A stretch of 64,000 nt of DNA, taken from the NCBI RefSeq assembly GCF_003987435.1, contig NZ_PIQG01000003.1:1-64000 (forward strand), in the 5' to 3' direction. The notes beneath the pieces are model-generated. The model was not told the origin of the DNA. It was given only the letters and a program-made list of their open reading frames with translations, and searched no databases. Of this stretch, positions 17,099-25,473 are shown one piece after another (positions within the stretch are counted from its first letter, which is position 1; each line of letters begins with the position of its first letter). The position numbers and the translations under genes are program-made. Source of the DNA: Pseudidiomarina taiwanensis. GTDB lineage: Bacteria > Pseudomonadota > Gammaproteobacteria > Enterobacterales > Alteromonadaceae.

Positions 17099-17515
17099 AT
17101 GAAAGTACCTTTTAATTACGACCCTAAAACGGCATCTATTGCTTATTTAAAACGGGTTTATGTCCGAGATACCCCGAAGCGAATCACTATTTGTGCCATG
17201 TTGGGGTCTACTTATACTGAAACTATAGATATGCAGGATGAAATAGCAGATCTGCTTGGTCCTGATCGTGACGACACCGTGCGTCGCGCAATTAAAAAAG
17301 ATTACGGAACGCCGCCTCATCTATTGTACGGTGAGGTAAAGGCTTATATGTTGGTGATTCAACGAGTTGTAATTGCTACCTATGATGCGCGCGGTGAGTT
17401 CATGATGACTGCGCCGATTGAGCCGCTGTACCCGGTCGAGTGCTCGGCAGAAATAGATGGCAAGTTTGTGCAAATACTCCAATCAAAGGAAGACCAAGGA
17501 GGCAAGGATGAGTAA
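17099..17515 (+). CDS. Uncharacterised 138-residue protein, coupled to a WYL regulator
   Basis: I do not recognise this gene. The product is soluble, with alternating strands and charged helices. It contains DIQ-free basic and acidic stretches such as DRDDTVRRAIKKDYG near residues 56-70 and no Cys pairs, transmembrane segment or known catalytic motif. A GAGG ribosome site precedes the ATG. Its stop codon lies inside the first codons of the WYL gene (8-nt overlap), so the two are surely co-translated and may work together. Given the neighbours it could be an immunity or accessory protein of the block; that is a guess from position only. Confidence 0.75.
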   Translation: MKVPFNYDPKTASIAYLKRVYVRDTPKRITICAMLGSTYTETIDMQDEIADLLGPDRDDTVRRAIKKDYGTPPHLLYGEVKAYMLVIQRVVIATYDARGEFMMTAPIEPLYPVECSAEIDGKFVQILQSKEDQGGKDE

Positions 17516-18551
17516 CTCGCGAGGCAGCAATAAAGAAGCTGTGATTCGTTGTGTTTACTATTTGCTGGCCCTTTACGAAGGGCCTCGAACCATAACCAAT
17601 CTACTCGAAGTCATCGCCGAGAACGACTTAAAAGAAGTTTCGCGGCGCACCGTGCAACGTGAAATGAAAGCGCTTGATGGTCATTTTGGCGTGTATCGAG
17701 ATGAGTATTCCATCGATACCTGGAGGATGGATCAAACGGATTTTGAACGGATGCTCGAGATGCAAGATTCGGTGGCACTGGCATTGGTGGTCGCCGAGCG
17801 CCATCTTGATCATATTGGTCCTGATAGTGTGATTGAACCTGCGCGTAAGCTGTTTGCGCGGGCCAAGCGGCAGTTGCAGGCGCGTGATACACCCGCAGCA
17901 AAATGGCTGCAGCGCGTAGTAGTTGAATCCGCTTCTCATCGGTTGCAAGCCCCACAAATTAATAAACGCCTGCATGAGTTTGTGCTCGACACGGCCTTGC
18001 GCCAAGTGGTGATCATGCTCGATTACCGCCGCCACAAAGGCAAGCCGCCTGAACCGTTAACGGTGACCTCGTTAAGTATGTTCTATAGAGGTAACGTTCC
18101 GTATTTGATTTGTCGAGATCATAGCGACGATCGTATTCGACAATTGCCATTGTCACGGATTGATAACGTGCGTGAATCGATTGTCAGTGCGGCACGGGTG
18201 CAAGATTTTGATCTTGATGCTTATGCTGCAACAGGGGCGTTGGCGTTCCGCTTTGGTGAGCCATTTCGATTACAGCTCGAGGTATTCCAGTCGGTTCGGC
18301 GTGAAATTGAAGATGCGCCGCTTGGTCAAAATCAGTATCTCGGTGAGATTCCTGGGCGCCCCGATTTAATGTTGGTCGAAGTGACGGTACCCTACACCCT
18401 GAATTTGGTGCAGTGGTTGATGGCGCGTGCACCTTACTTAAAAGTACTGGGGCCAGCTGATTTTCGTGAGAGCTTTTATGAAGAGCTGCGGCGCGGTCTG
18501 GCGAACGGCGCACATGACCATGTCGAGGTGCCTAAAGAGCGGTCGTTTTAG
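17508..18551 (+). CDS. WYL-domain transcriptional regulator
   Basis: This 347-residue regulator has an N-terminal winged helix-turn-helix (residues 10-60, VSRRTVQREMKAL as recognition region), a linker of helices, a WYL domain (about 160-230) and a C-terminal WCX-like extension. The WYL triad reads PYL at 198-200, with downstream RQLPLSRI. WYL regulators bind nucleic-acid or nucleotide ligands and often control phage-defence loci. The ATG at 17508 is chosen for AAGGAGG, 5 nt upstream; the frame is open further up inside the previous gene. It converges on a LysE-type gene with a 4-nt overlap set in a hairpin. Control of this block is inferred. Confidence 0.88.
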   Translation: MSNSRGSNKEAVIRCVYYLLALYEGPRTITNLLEVIAENDLKEVSRRTVQREMKALDGHFGVYRDEYSIDTWRMDQTDFERMLEMQDSVALALVVAERHLDHIGPDSVIEPARKLFARAKRQLQARDTPAAKWLQRVVVESASHRLQAPQINKRLHEFVLDTALRQVVIMLDYRRHKGKPPEPLTVTSLSMFYRGNVPYLICRDHSDDRIRQLPLSRIDNVRESIVSAARVQDFDLDAYAATGALAFRFGEPFRLQLEVFQSVRREIEDAPLGQNQYLGEIPGRPDLMLVEVTVPYTLNLVQWLMARAPYLKVLGPADFRESFYEELRRGLANGAHDHVEVPKERSF

Positions 18552-18558
18552 ACCGCTC
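18537..18558. terminator. Perfect hairpin at the convergent stop codons of the WYL and LysE-type genes
   Basis: GAGCGGTC and GACCGCTC form a perfect 8-bp stem around the 6-nt loop GTTTTA. The loop and stem edge contain the two overlapping stop codons. No strong T run follows on either strand, so it is at best a weak bidirectional terminator or an RNA 3'-end stabiliser. Confidence 0.5.
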
Positions 18559-19171
18559 GGGCAAAATAGAACTGCCACAGCTCTTGCAGTACCGGTACAA
18601 TCGACAGCACCAGAATAAGGCCCATGCTGATATTGAACGCTCGGTGCAAAAAGTGACTTTTAAGTAGGTTGCGAAGCAGCCGGCCGAACACCAACCAAAT
18701 CCCAACGCAAGGGAACGCCATCAGCAAGAATGCGAGGGTAATGGCGAGTACTTCAAACACGGCACTACCGGTGACTGTGGTATACGCAGCAACCGCTCCA
18801 GTTGCCATCATCCAAGCTTTGCCATTAACCCACTGAAACAAAGTTGCTTGCCAGAAGGTAAAGGGTTTGCGGTGACCTTTTTCAATCGCTTTCGGTTCAG
18901 CGGACGCAATTTGCCATGCCAACCAAAGCAAATAGGCAACCCCAAGCACCTTAATCAGCTGATGCAGATTGGGGAAGTACTCAAATACCGCCCCAAAACC
19001 AAGCCCCACTAACAGCACCATCAACGGAAATCCGAGGCAAATACCAAGATAGTGAGGCAGGCTGGCTTTAATGCCGTAATTCACTCCCGACGACATGATC
19101 ATCACGTTATTTGGCCCCGGCGTGATGGTCGTGCTGAACGCAAAGAATAATACGGCAATAAAGATATCCAT
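18548..19171 (-). CDS. LysE/RhtB-family amino-acid exporter
   Basis: This 207-residue inner-membrane protein has about six hydrophobic helices. The family signature TPGPNNVMIMSSGVNYG lies near residues 17-33, and conserved VNGKAWMMA lies in the middle helix. LysE/RhtB proteins export amino acids and related small molecules driven by the proton gradient; the substrate cannot be read from sequence. It is monocistronic, converging on the WYL gene and diverging from the receptor-channel gene. Confidence 0.9.
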   Translation of the reverse strand: MDIFIAVLFFAFSTTITPGPNNVMIMSSGVNYGIKASLPHYLGICLGFPLMVLLVGLGFGAVFEYFPNLHQLIKVLGVAYLLWLAWQIASAEPKAIEKGHRKPFTFWQATLFQWVNGKAWMMATGAVAAYTTVTGSAVFEVLAITLAFLLMAFPCVGIWLVFGRLLRNLLKSHFLHRAFNISMGLILVLSIVPVLQELWQFYFARAV

Positions 19172-19268
19172 GGGGCACCTCGGTGAAATTGAACAGGCTA
19201 ACCATACACCTGAAAAGCCGTCCCAAACAAGCTATAGTAGGTGGGTCATTTGTAAGATGGGAATTACC

Positions 19269-20342
19269 ATGCGTCAGCTCATTACTGCTTTGTTATTCTG
19301 TTTGACCATGCCCAGCATGGCGCAACCTGCAGAGCCTCTGCGGGAACCGCTTGAAATTGGGGTGCGGGTGAGTCCGCCCTTTGTGATCAAAGAGGGCCCA
19401 GCCTTGTATTCTGGGTTAACCATTGAGTTGTTCGAGCATATTGCCGCTCAAAATGGTTTGGATTATCGCTACCACGAGGTGGATGATATTGGTGAGCTAT
19501 TCGACCGGGTCAGCACGGGCGACTATGCCATGGGCTTGGGAGCACTCTCGGTCACGGCAGACCGTGAAGCTCAGGTCGATTTTACCCAACCGTTTTACAA
19601 TGCAGGTCTTGCCATCGCAGTACCGAATCGCGGCGAGTCGAATTGGTGGTATGTGCTCAAACGCTTTGTCAGCCTCGAGTTTTTGAGTGTGATGCTGGCG
19701 CTATTTGCGATTTTGCTGTTGGCGGGATGGGCGCTGTGGCTATTCGAGCGACGCCGCAACAGCGAACAGTTCAGTGAAGCTTACGGTCGTGGCATCGGTG
19801 CTGGCTTTTGGTGGGCAGCGGTCACCATGACCACCGTCGGCTATGGCGATAAATCACCGATTACACTTGGTGGACGGATTGTGTCGTTTATTTGGATGTT
19901 CACTAGCGTGATTATTATTTCAAGCTTTACCGCCTCGATTACCTCATCACTGACCGTAGGGCAATTAAGCCATAAGGTCGAGGGGCCGCGGGACTTACCG
20001 AATGTGCGTGTTGCAAGTGTCCCCAATTCATATAGCGCGACGTGGTTGGCACGGGAAAATATTGGCTATCAACAGCAGCAAAGTCTGTTTGCTGCGCTCA
20101 CTCAAGTTGATAGCGGCCGAGCGGACGCGGTGGTTTATGATGCGCCGCTGTTGCAGTATCAGATTCGCCAACAGAACCTTGACTTAACGGTGCTTGAGAA
20201 GCGCTTTGCGCCGCAGGACTATGCCCTTGCGCTACCGCAGGGCAGTGCCATGCGCGAGCAACTGAATCGGGAACTCTTGCGCTATATCCGCACCGCTGAG
20301 TGGCGAGCATTGGTAAATCAATACTTGGGTGAAGAACTTTAA
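19269..20342 (+). CDS. Glutamate-receptor-like potassium channel (GluR0 type)
   Basis: This 357-residue ligand-gated channel subunit has a signal peptide (1-18) and a periplasmic binding lobe S1 (25-135). It then has a transmembrane helix (138-158), a pore loop with TMTTVGYGD (186-194), and a second helix with SFTASITSSLTV (219-230, like SYTANLAAF of animal receptors). Lobe S2 (240-357) follows. TVGYG is the potassium selectivity filter, as in cyanobacterial GluR0. Arg99 in TADREAQVDF matches the arginine that holds the amino-acid ligand carboxylate, and Asp291 its amino group. ATG 19269 gives the clean signal peptide. Ligand and physiology are unknown. It overlaps dgkA by 4 nt, tail to tail. 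Confidence 0.9.
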   Translation: MRQLITALLFCLTMPSMAQPAEPLREPLEIGVRVSPPFVIKEGPALYSGLTIELFEHIAAQNGLDYRYHEVDDIGELFDRVSTGDYAMGLGALSVTADREAQVDFTQPFYNAGLAIAVPNRGESNWWYVLKRFVSLEFLSVMLALFAILLLAGWALWLFERRRNSEQFSEAYGRGIGAGFWWAAVTMTTVGYGDKSPITLGGRIVSFIWMFTSVIIISSFTASITSSLTVGQLSHKVEGPRDLPNVRVASVPNSYSATWLARENIGYQQQQSLFAALTQVDSGRADAVVYDAPLLQYQIRQQNLDLTVLEKRFAPQDYALALPQGSAMREQLNRELLRYIRTAEWRALVNQYLGEEL

Positions 20343-20722
20343 TTGGACACTAAGCTGAGCAACCAAGGGCCGAGAATCAGCAGGTTGCTCACGCCTAAGT
20401 TAACCAAGGCAAAAAACACCGCGGCAGAGGCGACATCTTTAGCCTTGCCGCTTAACTCATGACGCTCTGGACCGATTCGGTCAATGGCTGCTTCGATTCC
20501 TGAATTCAAAAGCTCAACCATGAGTAAGATCAGCACCGCAGCAATTAAGACCACCCGTTCAACGGTGGTGATCGGAGCAATACAGGCGATAATAACTAAC
20601 ACCGCCCCGAGTATCATGTCTTGCCGAAATGCGGCTTCTGATTGCCAGGCAAGGCGGATGCCTCGCAGCGAATTACGCGTCGCTGAAATAATGCGCTTAA
20701 CGCCTGTTTCACCGGGTTTCAT
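20339..20722 (-). CDS. dgkA: Diacylglycerol kinase
   Basis: This small trimeric inner-membrane kinase of 127 residues phosphorylates diacylglycerol to phosphatidate, recycling lipid left from periplasmic glucan or LPS modification. It has three transmembrane helices and the active-site stretch VELLNSGIEAAIDRIG (about residues 70-85), with the catalytic Glu and the GxExxxD pattern conserved. An amphipathic N-terminus with SATRNSLRGIRLAWQSEAAF is typical. It lies 9 nt after the acyltransferase-like gene, perhaps in the same transcript. Confidence 0.96.
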   Translation of the reverse strand: MKPGETGVKRIISATRNSLRGIRLAWQSEAAFRQDMILGAVLVIIACIAPITTVERVVLIAAVLILLMVELLNSGIEAAIDRIGPERHELSGKAKDVASAAVFFALVNLGVSNLLILGPWLLSLVSN

Positions 20723-20731
20723 GCTGTGTCC

Positions 20732-21778
20732 TTATGCGTCACTTGCCACCACTAAGCGGCGTTGTTCGGGTATCCCCATAGACAACACGTAAGGCGTTGG
20801 AGTTTCTTGCCGCGTAACAAAATCTGCTTTATCGCGCAGGCCCAGCCAGTTCTCGGCAATCATGGTTTGCGCAACGGCTCCGCCAAGACCCGCTCCTGGG
20901 CCCAGTAAAATGACGTGATCCGGCGCGAATTCTTTCAGTGCGACCGTAATTGCGCGACTAAAATCGTAGGTTTCCGTGACTTGATGACCAAGGGTATAGT
21001 GTTTGAGTGCCGCGGCATCACTCGCACTGGTCGGCCAAATCTTACCGCGACCATCCACTAGTGGAATCTCAGGCGCTTTAAAGAGGACTTCCGGCCAATG
21101 CTGCAGCGCTTGTTGTGACGCTTCGGCCATAAGCTGGGTATGAAATGCTGCGTGACCGTGCAGCAATAAAGGAAAACGCTCGTCCACAGGTGGGAGCGCC
21201 GCCATCGCCGCCTGACAGGCCGCTTCGGTGCCGGCCAATACCGCGTATCCACCGTATTGAATCGACATCTGCAAGTCGCCACCGTGCTGCTTGATTTGCG
21301 CTTGGACCGCGCCGATGTAGTCAGGGTGTGGGCGCCAGTCGGCATCAACTAGTGGGTAAATAAACTGTGCACCGGCGCCACCGGCCGTGCGCTGTGCCAT
21401 GTCGGTTACAATTCGAATGGCGGTGTCACTATCCCAGCTTTGTGCGCACGCCATGGCGGTATACCATCCCATCGAATTCCCCGTGATGGCAACGATCTCA
21501 TATTGCTCCCGATCTATCGCCATAAAGTCGCTATAACCAGCACCATAAATTAAGGTCGCGGCATTATCTGGGTGTTGATGTACGCGTGTTTTAAATAGCG
21601 GTGCTTGGTCTAACTCGGTTAAAGTTGGGCACCCTAAACTTTCACGAACAGTATCGATATTGGCGATAAAATTGCGAATATTTGCATTATTTTCGCCGAT
21701 ATTCGCATAAATACTGCCAAGTTCAGGTTTGTTATAGGTGCCACGTCCAGGGCATACCACAAGTGCAGTTTTCTTCAT
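20732..21778 (-). CDS. Malonyl-CoA:ACP transacylase-like acyltransferase
   Basis: This 348-residue acyltransferase is distantly like FabD. The nucleophile elbow reads GNSMGWY (Ser102) in place of the usual GHSLGEY, and His213 in HAAFHT could complete the Ser-His pair about 110 residues later, as in FabD. The N-terminal LVVCPGRGTYNKPELG is FabD-like. The gene overlaps the fused 2-oxoacid dehydrogenase E1 gene by 4 nt, so the two are probably partners. The altered GxSxG loop suggests an acyl group other than malonyl. Housekeeping FabD should be with the fatty-acid genes elsewhere, so this is a special-purpose enzyme. Substrate is unknown. Confidence 0.75.
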   Translation of the reverse strand: MKKTALVVCPGRGTYNKPELGSIYANIGENNANIRNFIANIDTVRESLGCPTLTELDQAPLFKTRVHQHPDNAATLIYGAGYSDFMAIDREQYEIVAITGNSMGWYTAMACAQSWDSDTAIRIVTDMAQRTAGGAGAQFIYPLVDADWRPHPDYIGAVQAQIKQHGGDLQMSIQYGGYAVLAGTEAACQAAMAALPPVDERFPLLLHGHAAFHTQLMAEASQQALQHWPEVLFKAPEIPLVDGRGKIWPTSASDAAALKHYTLGHQVTETYDFSRAITVALKEFAPDHVILLGPGAGLGGAVAQTMIAENWLGLRDKADFVTRQETPTPYVLSMGIPEQRRLVVASDA

Positions 21779-23982
21779 CCCTCGGCTCCTTCTATCATGT
21801 GCTTGGCGGCCACTGTGATGGCTGCTGCCGAAGGCAAGGTTAAGTAGGCGGCTTTCCCTAGCGGGATAAAGCTATCGTCCGCAGTAAGGCGCTGCACTTG
21901 GAATTGATCTGGATAATTTTCGTGCAAGCTTGTGAATAACTCTTCACTTAACGAGCCGCGGCGGCGACATTCATCCACAATCAGTACTTTTTTTACCCCG
22001 TTAAACTGAGCAACCAGCTTATCGGTGTGCAGCGGCACTAAGCAGCGGATATCCAATATTCGTACTTTGTGCCCTTGTTCGCGCAGTTGCTGTTCGGCTT
22101 GGCGACTTAAGTAATAGCCATTGCCGTAGGTCACAATCACCAGATCTTCCGTCGCATTATGCGCACTAAAAACCTCAGGTTCGCCGAGCTCTGGAATAGG
22201 CTCATCAGGGTGTGGATAGTCAAATAACCAGCCGTTATCGCCTTCGCTGACCAGATCGCGCGTCATATACAAGGCAATCGGCTCGAGCATCACCACCACG
22301 CGTTGCTGGCGCTCGGCCAGCTCGATCGCTTGGCGCATGAGTAACGCGCCATTGCGACCATGCGATGGGCACAACACAATCACGCCGGGGATATCACGGA
22401 AGACCGCAAACGAGTTATCGTTATGGAAGTGTCCGCCAAAACCTTTTTGATAAGCAAGGCCAGCAATGCGGATCACCATAGGGTTGGTATATTGACCATT
22501 AGAGAAGAAGCTTAAGGTGGCCGCTTCCCCACGAATTTGGTCTTCGGCGTTATGCACATAGGCCAAGAATTGAATCTCAGGCACTGGCAATAAACCTTGC
22601 TGCGCCATGCCGATAGCTAGGCCCAAAATACTTTGCTCATCAAGCAAGGTATTCAGTACTCGGTTGGGTCCAAATCCTTCAAACAAATGCTGGGTTACCC
22701 CATAGACCCCACCTTTTTTCGCGACATCCTCACCGAACATGACCATCTGGCTGTGCTTCGCCATTAAGTCATGGAGCGCCCAATTTAACATTTTAGCCAG
22801 ATGCTGGGGCTTATTGCGGTTGTGTTTATCAAACTGAAAAATCGCCTCACGGGTTGGCTCGGGTACGGCTTGGGGGGCAGGTTTTGGATTTGCCGGTGGC
22901 ACAATCGATGCCATCACCTGCGTCGCCTCGGTGAGCTTAGGTCGACTCGCCGCCACAGCGGCAATGCGAGCGATCCGCTGCTGTTGGCTGGTGACATAAT
23001 CGAGCAAGCCGGGTGCGTCAAAAATATCTCGCTGAAGCAGGGCTGCCGCACTATGCAACACAGGGTCTTGCTCCGCTTCTTGGGCAATCGCTTCTTTGCG
23101 CCGATACGAGCTTTCAACATCCGCTCCAGCATGTCCGAACAGGCGAATGGTACGCAGATGTAATACTGCGGGTTTGCGCTTTTCTCGGACATAGTCGGCA
23201 GCGGCTTTCGCGGTTAAATAGGTTTCGGTCAGGTTGGTGCCGTCGGCTTGAAAGTACTTTAACGCTGGGCGTTGTTGTAATTGCTGTTGAATCCAACCTT
23301 TCGGGGTATGGGTCGAAATTCCCAGGCCATTATCTTCACACACTAATAGCAACGGCATCGGAATGTTTTGATATGCGGTCCAACTCGCTGCATTAAGCGC
23401 ACCGACGGTGGTGGAGTGGTTCGCTGAGGCATCGCCAAAGCTTGCCATAGCAATCGCATCGTGCGGCCAATTGCCCTGATGATGCAGGCGTTTACTCAAG
23501 CCAATTGCAAATGCTGCGCCCATGGATTTCGGTAGATGGGAACCAATGGTGCTGGTTTGTGGTGGAATATTGAGTGCTAAGCTACCCAGCACTTTATGTC
23601 GACCGGCGGCAATGGGGTCTTCGCTACTGGCGGCAAAACTTAACAGCATGTCGTAAAGCGGCGTCGAGCCGGGCACTTGCTTGGCGCGTTGGATAAAAAA
23701 GGCGCCACTGCGGTAGTGCAAAAAGGCCGGGTCGGTTGGTCTTAAAGCTTTAGCTACTGCGGCATTACTCTCATGCCCGGCACTGCCGATGGTATAAAAA
23801 CTCTGCCCCTGAGCCTGCATCAGACGGGACTGCAAATCGAGTAAACGACTGCTGAGTTGGGTATCAAAAAGTTCGAGTAGCTCAGCGTCGCTAAGGACGC
23901 CCCCGGCAAGCCCCGGGGGAAGACGTTGTTGTTCAATCCGCTGGATAAACTCCACCAGCCATGGATGCATTGAGGCAGCCAT
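21775..23982 (-). CDS. Fused alpha/beta E1 component of a 2-oxoacid dehydrogenase
   Basis: This 735-residue thiamine-diphosphate enzyme has both E1 subunits in one chain. The alpha-like half (1-370) has FGDASANHSTTVGALNAA, the thiamine/Mg site, and SYRRKEAIAQEAEQDPV. The beta-like half (390-735) has MVMFGEDVAKKGGVYG, LDEQSILGLAIGMA and LVPLHTDKLV. It is like branched-chain 2-oxoacid dehydrogenase E1, which decarboxylates 2-oxoacids and passes the acyl group to a lipoyl E2. No E2 or E3 gene is nearby; an acyltransferase-like gene follows with a 4-nt overlap and acyl-CoA dehydrogenase lies upstream. Substrate and acyl acceptor are open. Confidence 0.85.
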   Translation of the reverse strand: MAASMHPWLVEFIQRIEQQRLPPGLAGGVLSDAELLELFDTQLSSRLLDLQSRLMQAQGQSFYTIGSAGHESNAAVAKALRPTDPAFLHYRSGAFFIQRAKQVPGSTPLYDMLLSFAASSEDPIAAGRHKVLGSLALNIPPQTSTIGSHLPKSMGAAFAIGLSKRLHHQGNWPHDAIAMASFGDASANHSTTVGALNAASWTAYQNIPMPLLLVCEDNGLGISTHTPKGWIQQQLQQRPALKYFQADGTNLTETYLTAKAAADYVREKRKPAVLHLRTIRLFGHAGADVESSYRRKEAIAQEAEQDPVLHSAAALLQRDIFDAPGLLDYVTSQQQRIARIAAVAASRPKLTEATQVMASIVPPANPKPAPQAVPEPTREAIFQFDKHNRNKPQHLAKMLNWALHDLMAKHSQMVMFGEDVAKKGGVYGVTQHLFEGFGPNRVLNTLLDEQSILGLAIGMAQQGLLPVPEIQFLAYVHNAEDQIRGEAATLSFFSNGQYTNPMVIRIAGLAYQKGFGGHFHNDNSFAVFRDIPGVIVLCPSHGRNGALLMRQAIELAERQQRVVVMLEPIALYMTRDLVSEGDNGWLFDYPHPDEPIPELGEPEVFSAHNATEDLVIVTYGNGYYLSRQAEQQLREQGHKVRILDIRCLVPLHTDKLVAQFNGVKKVLIVDECRRRGSLSEELFTSLHENYPDQFQVQRLTADDSFIPLGKAAYLTLPSAAAITVAAKHMIEGAEG

Positions 23983-24018
23983 ATCACCCTCCTTGAAGGT
24001 GCGCCGAAGCGCTGCTGG

Positions 24019-25194
24019 TTAACTAAAAGCCTGCAACCCAGTTTGGGCACGCCCAAGAATCAAGGCATGGATATCATGGGTGCCTTCGTAGGTGTTGACC
24101 GCCTCGAGGTTCATTACGTGGCGAATCACATGATATTCATCGGCAATACCGTTACCGCCATGCATATCACGCGCGATTCGAGCAATATCAAGTGCCTTAC
24201 CACAGCTGTTACGTTTGATCAGAGAGATTGTTTCAGGTGGCAGTCGACCTGCGTCCATCTCACGCCCCGCTTGCAAGCAGCCAAGTAGGCCTAGGCTAAT
24301 TTCAGTTTGCATATCGGCGAGTTTCTTTTGCACCAACTGAGTCGCCGCCAGGGGGCGGTCGAACTGGTGCCGATCGAGCGTGTATTGGCGCGCAGCATGC
24401 CAGCAGAACTCAGCCGCACCAAGTGCGCCCCATGCGATGCCATAACGGGCTTTATTCAAGCAACCAAATGGACCTTTTAAGCCTTTGACGTTGGGTAACA
24501 AGGCATCTTCTGGCACTTCGACGTTGTCCATTACAATTTCGCCGGTGATGGATGCCCGCAGCGAGAATTTGCCTTCAATTTTTGGCGCCGATAAGCCCTT
24601 CATCCCCTTTTCAAGGATAAAGCCGCGAATTTCTCCGTCGAGTTTCGCCCAAACCACAAACACGTCCGCAATCGGTGAGTTAGTGATCCACATTTTGCTG
24701 CCTTTAAGCACATATCCACCGTCGACTTTTTTGGCGGTGGTGCGCATTCCAGCAGGATCAGAGCCCGCATCAGGTTCGGTTAGACCAAAGCAACCGACCC
24801 ATTCGCCACTGGCGAGTTTGGGTAGGTATTTTTCGCGCTGGGCTTCAGTGCCGTATTCGTGGATTGGGTGCATCACCAAACTTGATTGCACACTCATGGC
24901 GCTGCGGTAACCACTGTCCACGCGCTCTACTTCGCGCGCAATCAAGCCGTAGCAGACATAGTTCACACCGGCACAGCCATATTTTTCAGGTAGGGTTGCA
25001 CCAAGCAGACCGAGTTCACCCAGTTCATTCATGATCTCACGATCAAAGCGCTCATCACGGTTGGCAGTGAGCACCCGCGGCATCAGTTTTTCTTGACAGT
25101 AACTATGGGCGGCATCACGGATCATGCGCTCTTCTTCCGTGAGCATCCCGTTTAATTGAAATGGATCTTGCCAGTCAAAGCTTGGACGAGACAT
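24019..25194 (-). CDS. gcdH: Glutaryl-CoA dehydrogenase
   Basis: This 391-residue FAD acyl-CoA dehydrogenase oxidatively decarboxylates glutaryl-CoA to crotonyl-CoA in lysine and tryptophan breakdown. Family motifs are [17 protein letters not shown] (FAD/substrate loop), [33 protein letters not shown], and the C-terminal [17 protein letters not shown] with the catalytic Glu. These features fit GcdH better than general acyl-CoA dehydrogenases. It is followed 36 nt later by the fused E1 gene. A GAGG ribosome site abuts an inverted repeat at 25204-25244. Confidence 0.92.
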   Translation of the reverse strand: MSRPSFDWQDPFQLNGMLTEEERMIRDAAHSYCQEKLMPRVLTANRDERFDREIMNELGELGLLGATLPEKYGCAGVNYVCYGLIAREVERVDSGYRSAMSVQSSLVMHPIHEYGTEAQREKYLPKLASGEWVGCFGLTEPDAGSDPAGMRTTAKKVDGGYVLKGSKMWITNSPIADVFVVWAKLDGEIRGFILEKGMKGLSAPKIEGKFSLRASITGEIVMDNVEVPEDALLPNVKGLKGPFGCLNKARYGIAWGALGAAEFCWHAARQYTLDRHQFDRPLAATQLVQKKLADMQTEISLGLLGCLQAGREMDAGRLPPETISLIKRNSCGKALDIARIARDMHGGNGIADEYHVIRHVMNLEAVNTYEGTHDIHALILGRAQTGLQAFS

Positions 25195-25203
25195 ATAAAC
25201 CTC

Positions 25204-25244
25204 AATGTGGTGTTTTTATTGTAATAATGAATATAAACCACATT
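25204..25244. promoter_or_regulatory. Inverted repeat next to the gcdH ribosome-binding site
   Basis: AATGTGGT (25204-25211) and ACCACATT (25237-25244) are perfect 8-bp arms around a 25-bp AT-rich spacer. The inner arm touches the GAGG (25200-25203) that precedes the gcdH ATG. It could be a two-half-site operator or, in RNA, a hairpin near the ribosome site. Confidence 0.55.
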
Positions 25245-25278
25245 AATAGAAATAATTGGAAAGTTAAATAGCCTGACC

Positions 25279-25473
25279 CTAGTCGGCGACTAAGGTCATG
25301 CAGTCAACTGGACACACAGGTATACAGGCTGGCTCATCGTAAAAGCCTTCGCACTCAGTGCATTTAGCGGTATCTACAACATAATGTTCTTTGCCCATCG
25401 AAATGGCTTCGTTAGGACATTCGGGGACGCATAAATCACAATTAATACAATCACTATCAATGACCACTGGCAT
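25279..25473 (-). CDS. yfhL: YfhL-type ferredoxin, 2[4Fe-4S]
   Basis: This 64-residue ferredoxin has cluster-binding cysteines at 9, 12, 15 and 19 (C-x2-C-x2-C-x3-C) and at 38, 41, 50 and 54, with an extra Cys at 58. The longer 8-residue gap in the second motif marks the Alvin/YfhL type of low-potential ferredoxin. The ATG at 25473 has a strong AGGAGG; the upstream frame has no good start. It overlaps the end of trhP by 17 nt, so it is co-translated with it. Electron supply to TrhP or another Fe-S enzyme is inferred from this coupling. Confidence 0.92.
   Translation of the reverse strand: MPVVIDSDCINCDLCVPECPNEAISMGKEHYVVDTAKCTECEGFYDEPACIPVCPVDCMTLVAD

Noticed and set aside
12951-18551. Accessory block as an integrated element with attachment sites
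   Set aside because: No integrase, transposase, tRNA gene or flanking direct repeat was found at its edges. The block may be acquired, but the means is not visible.
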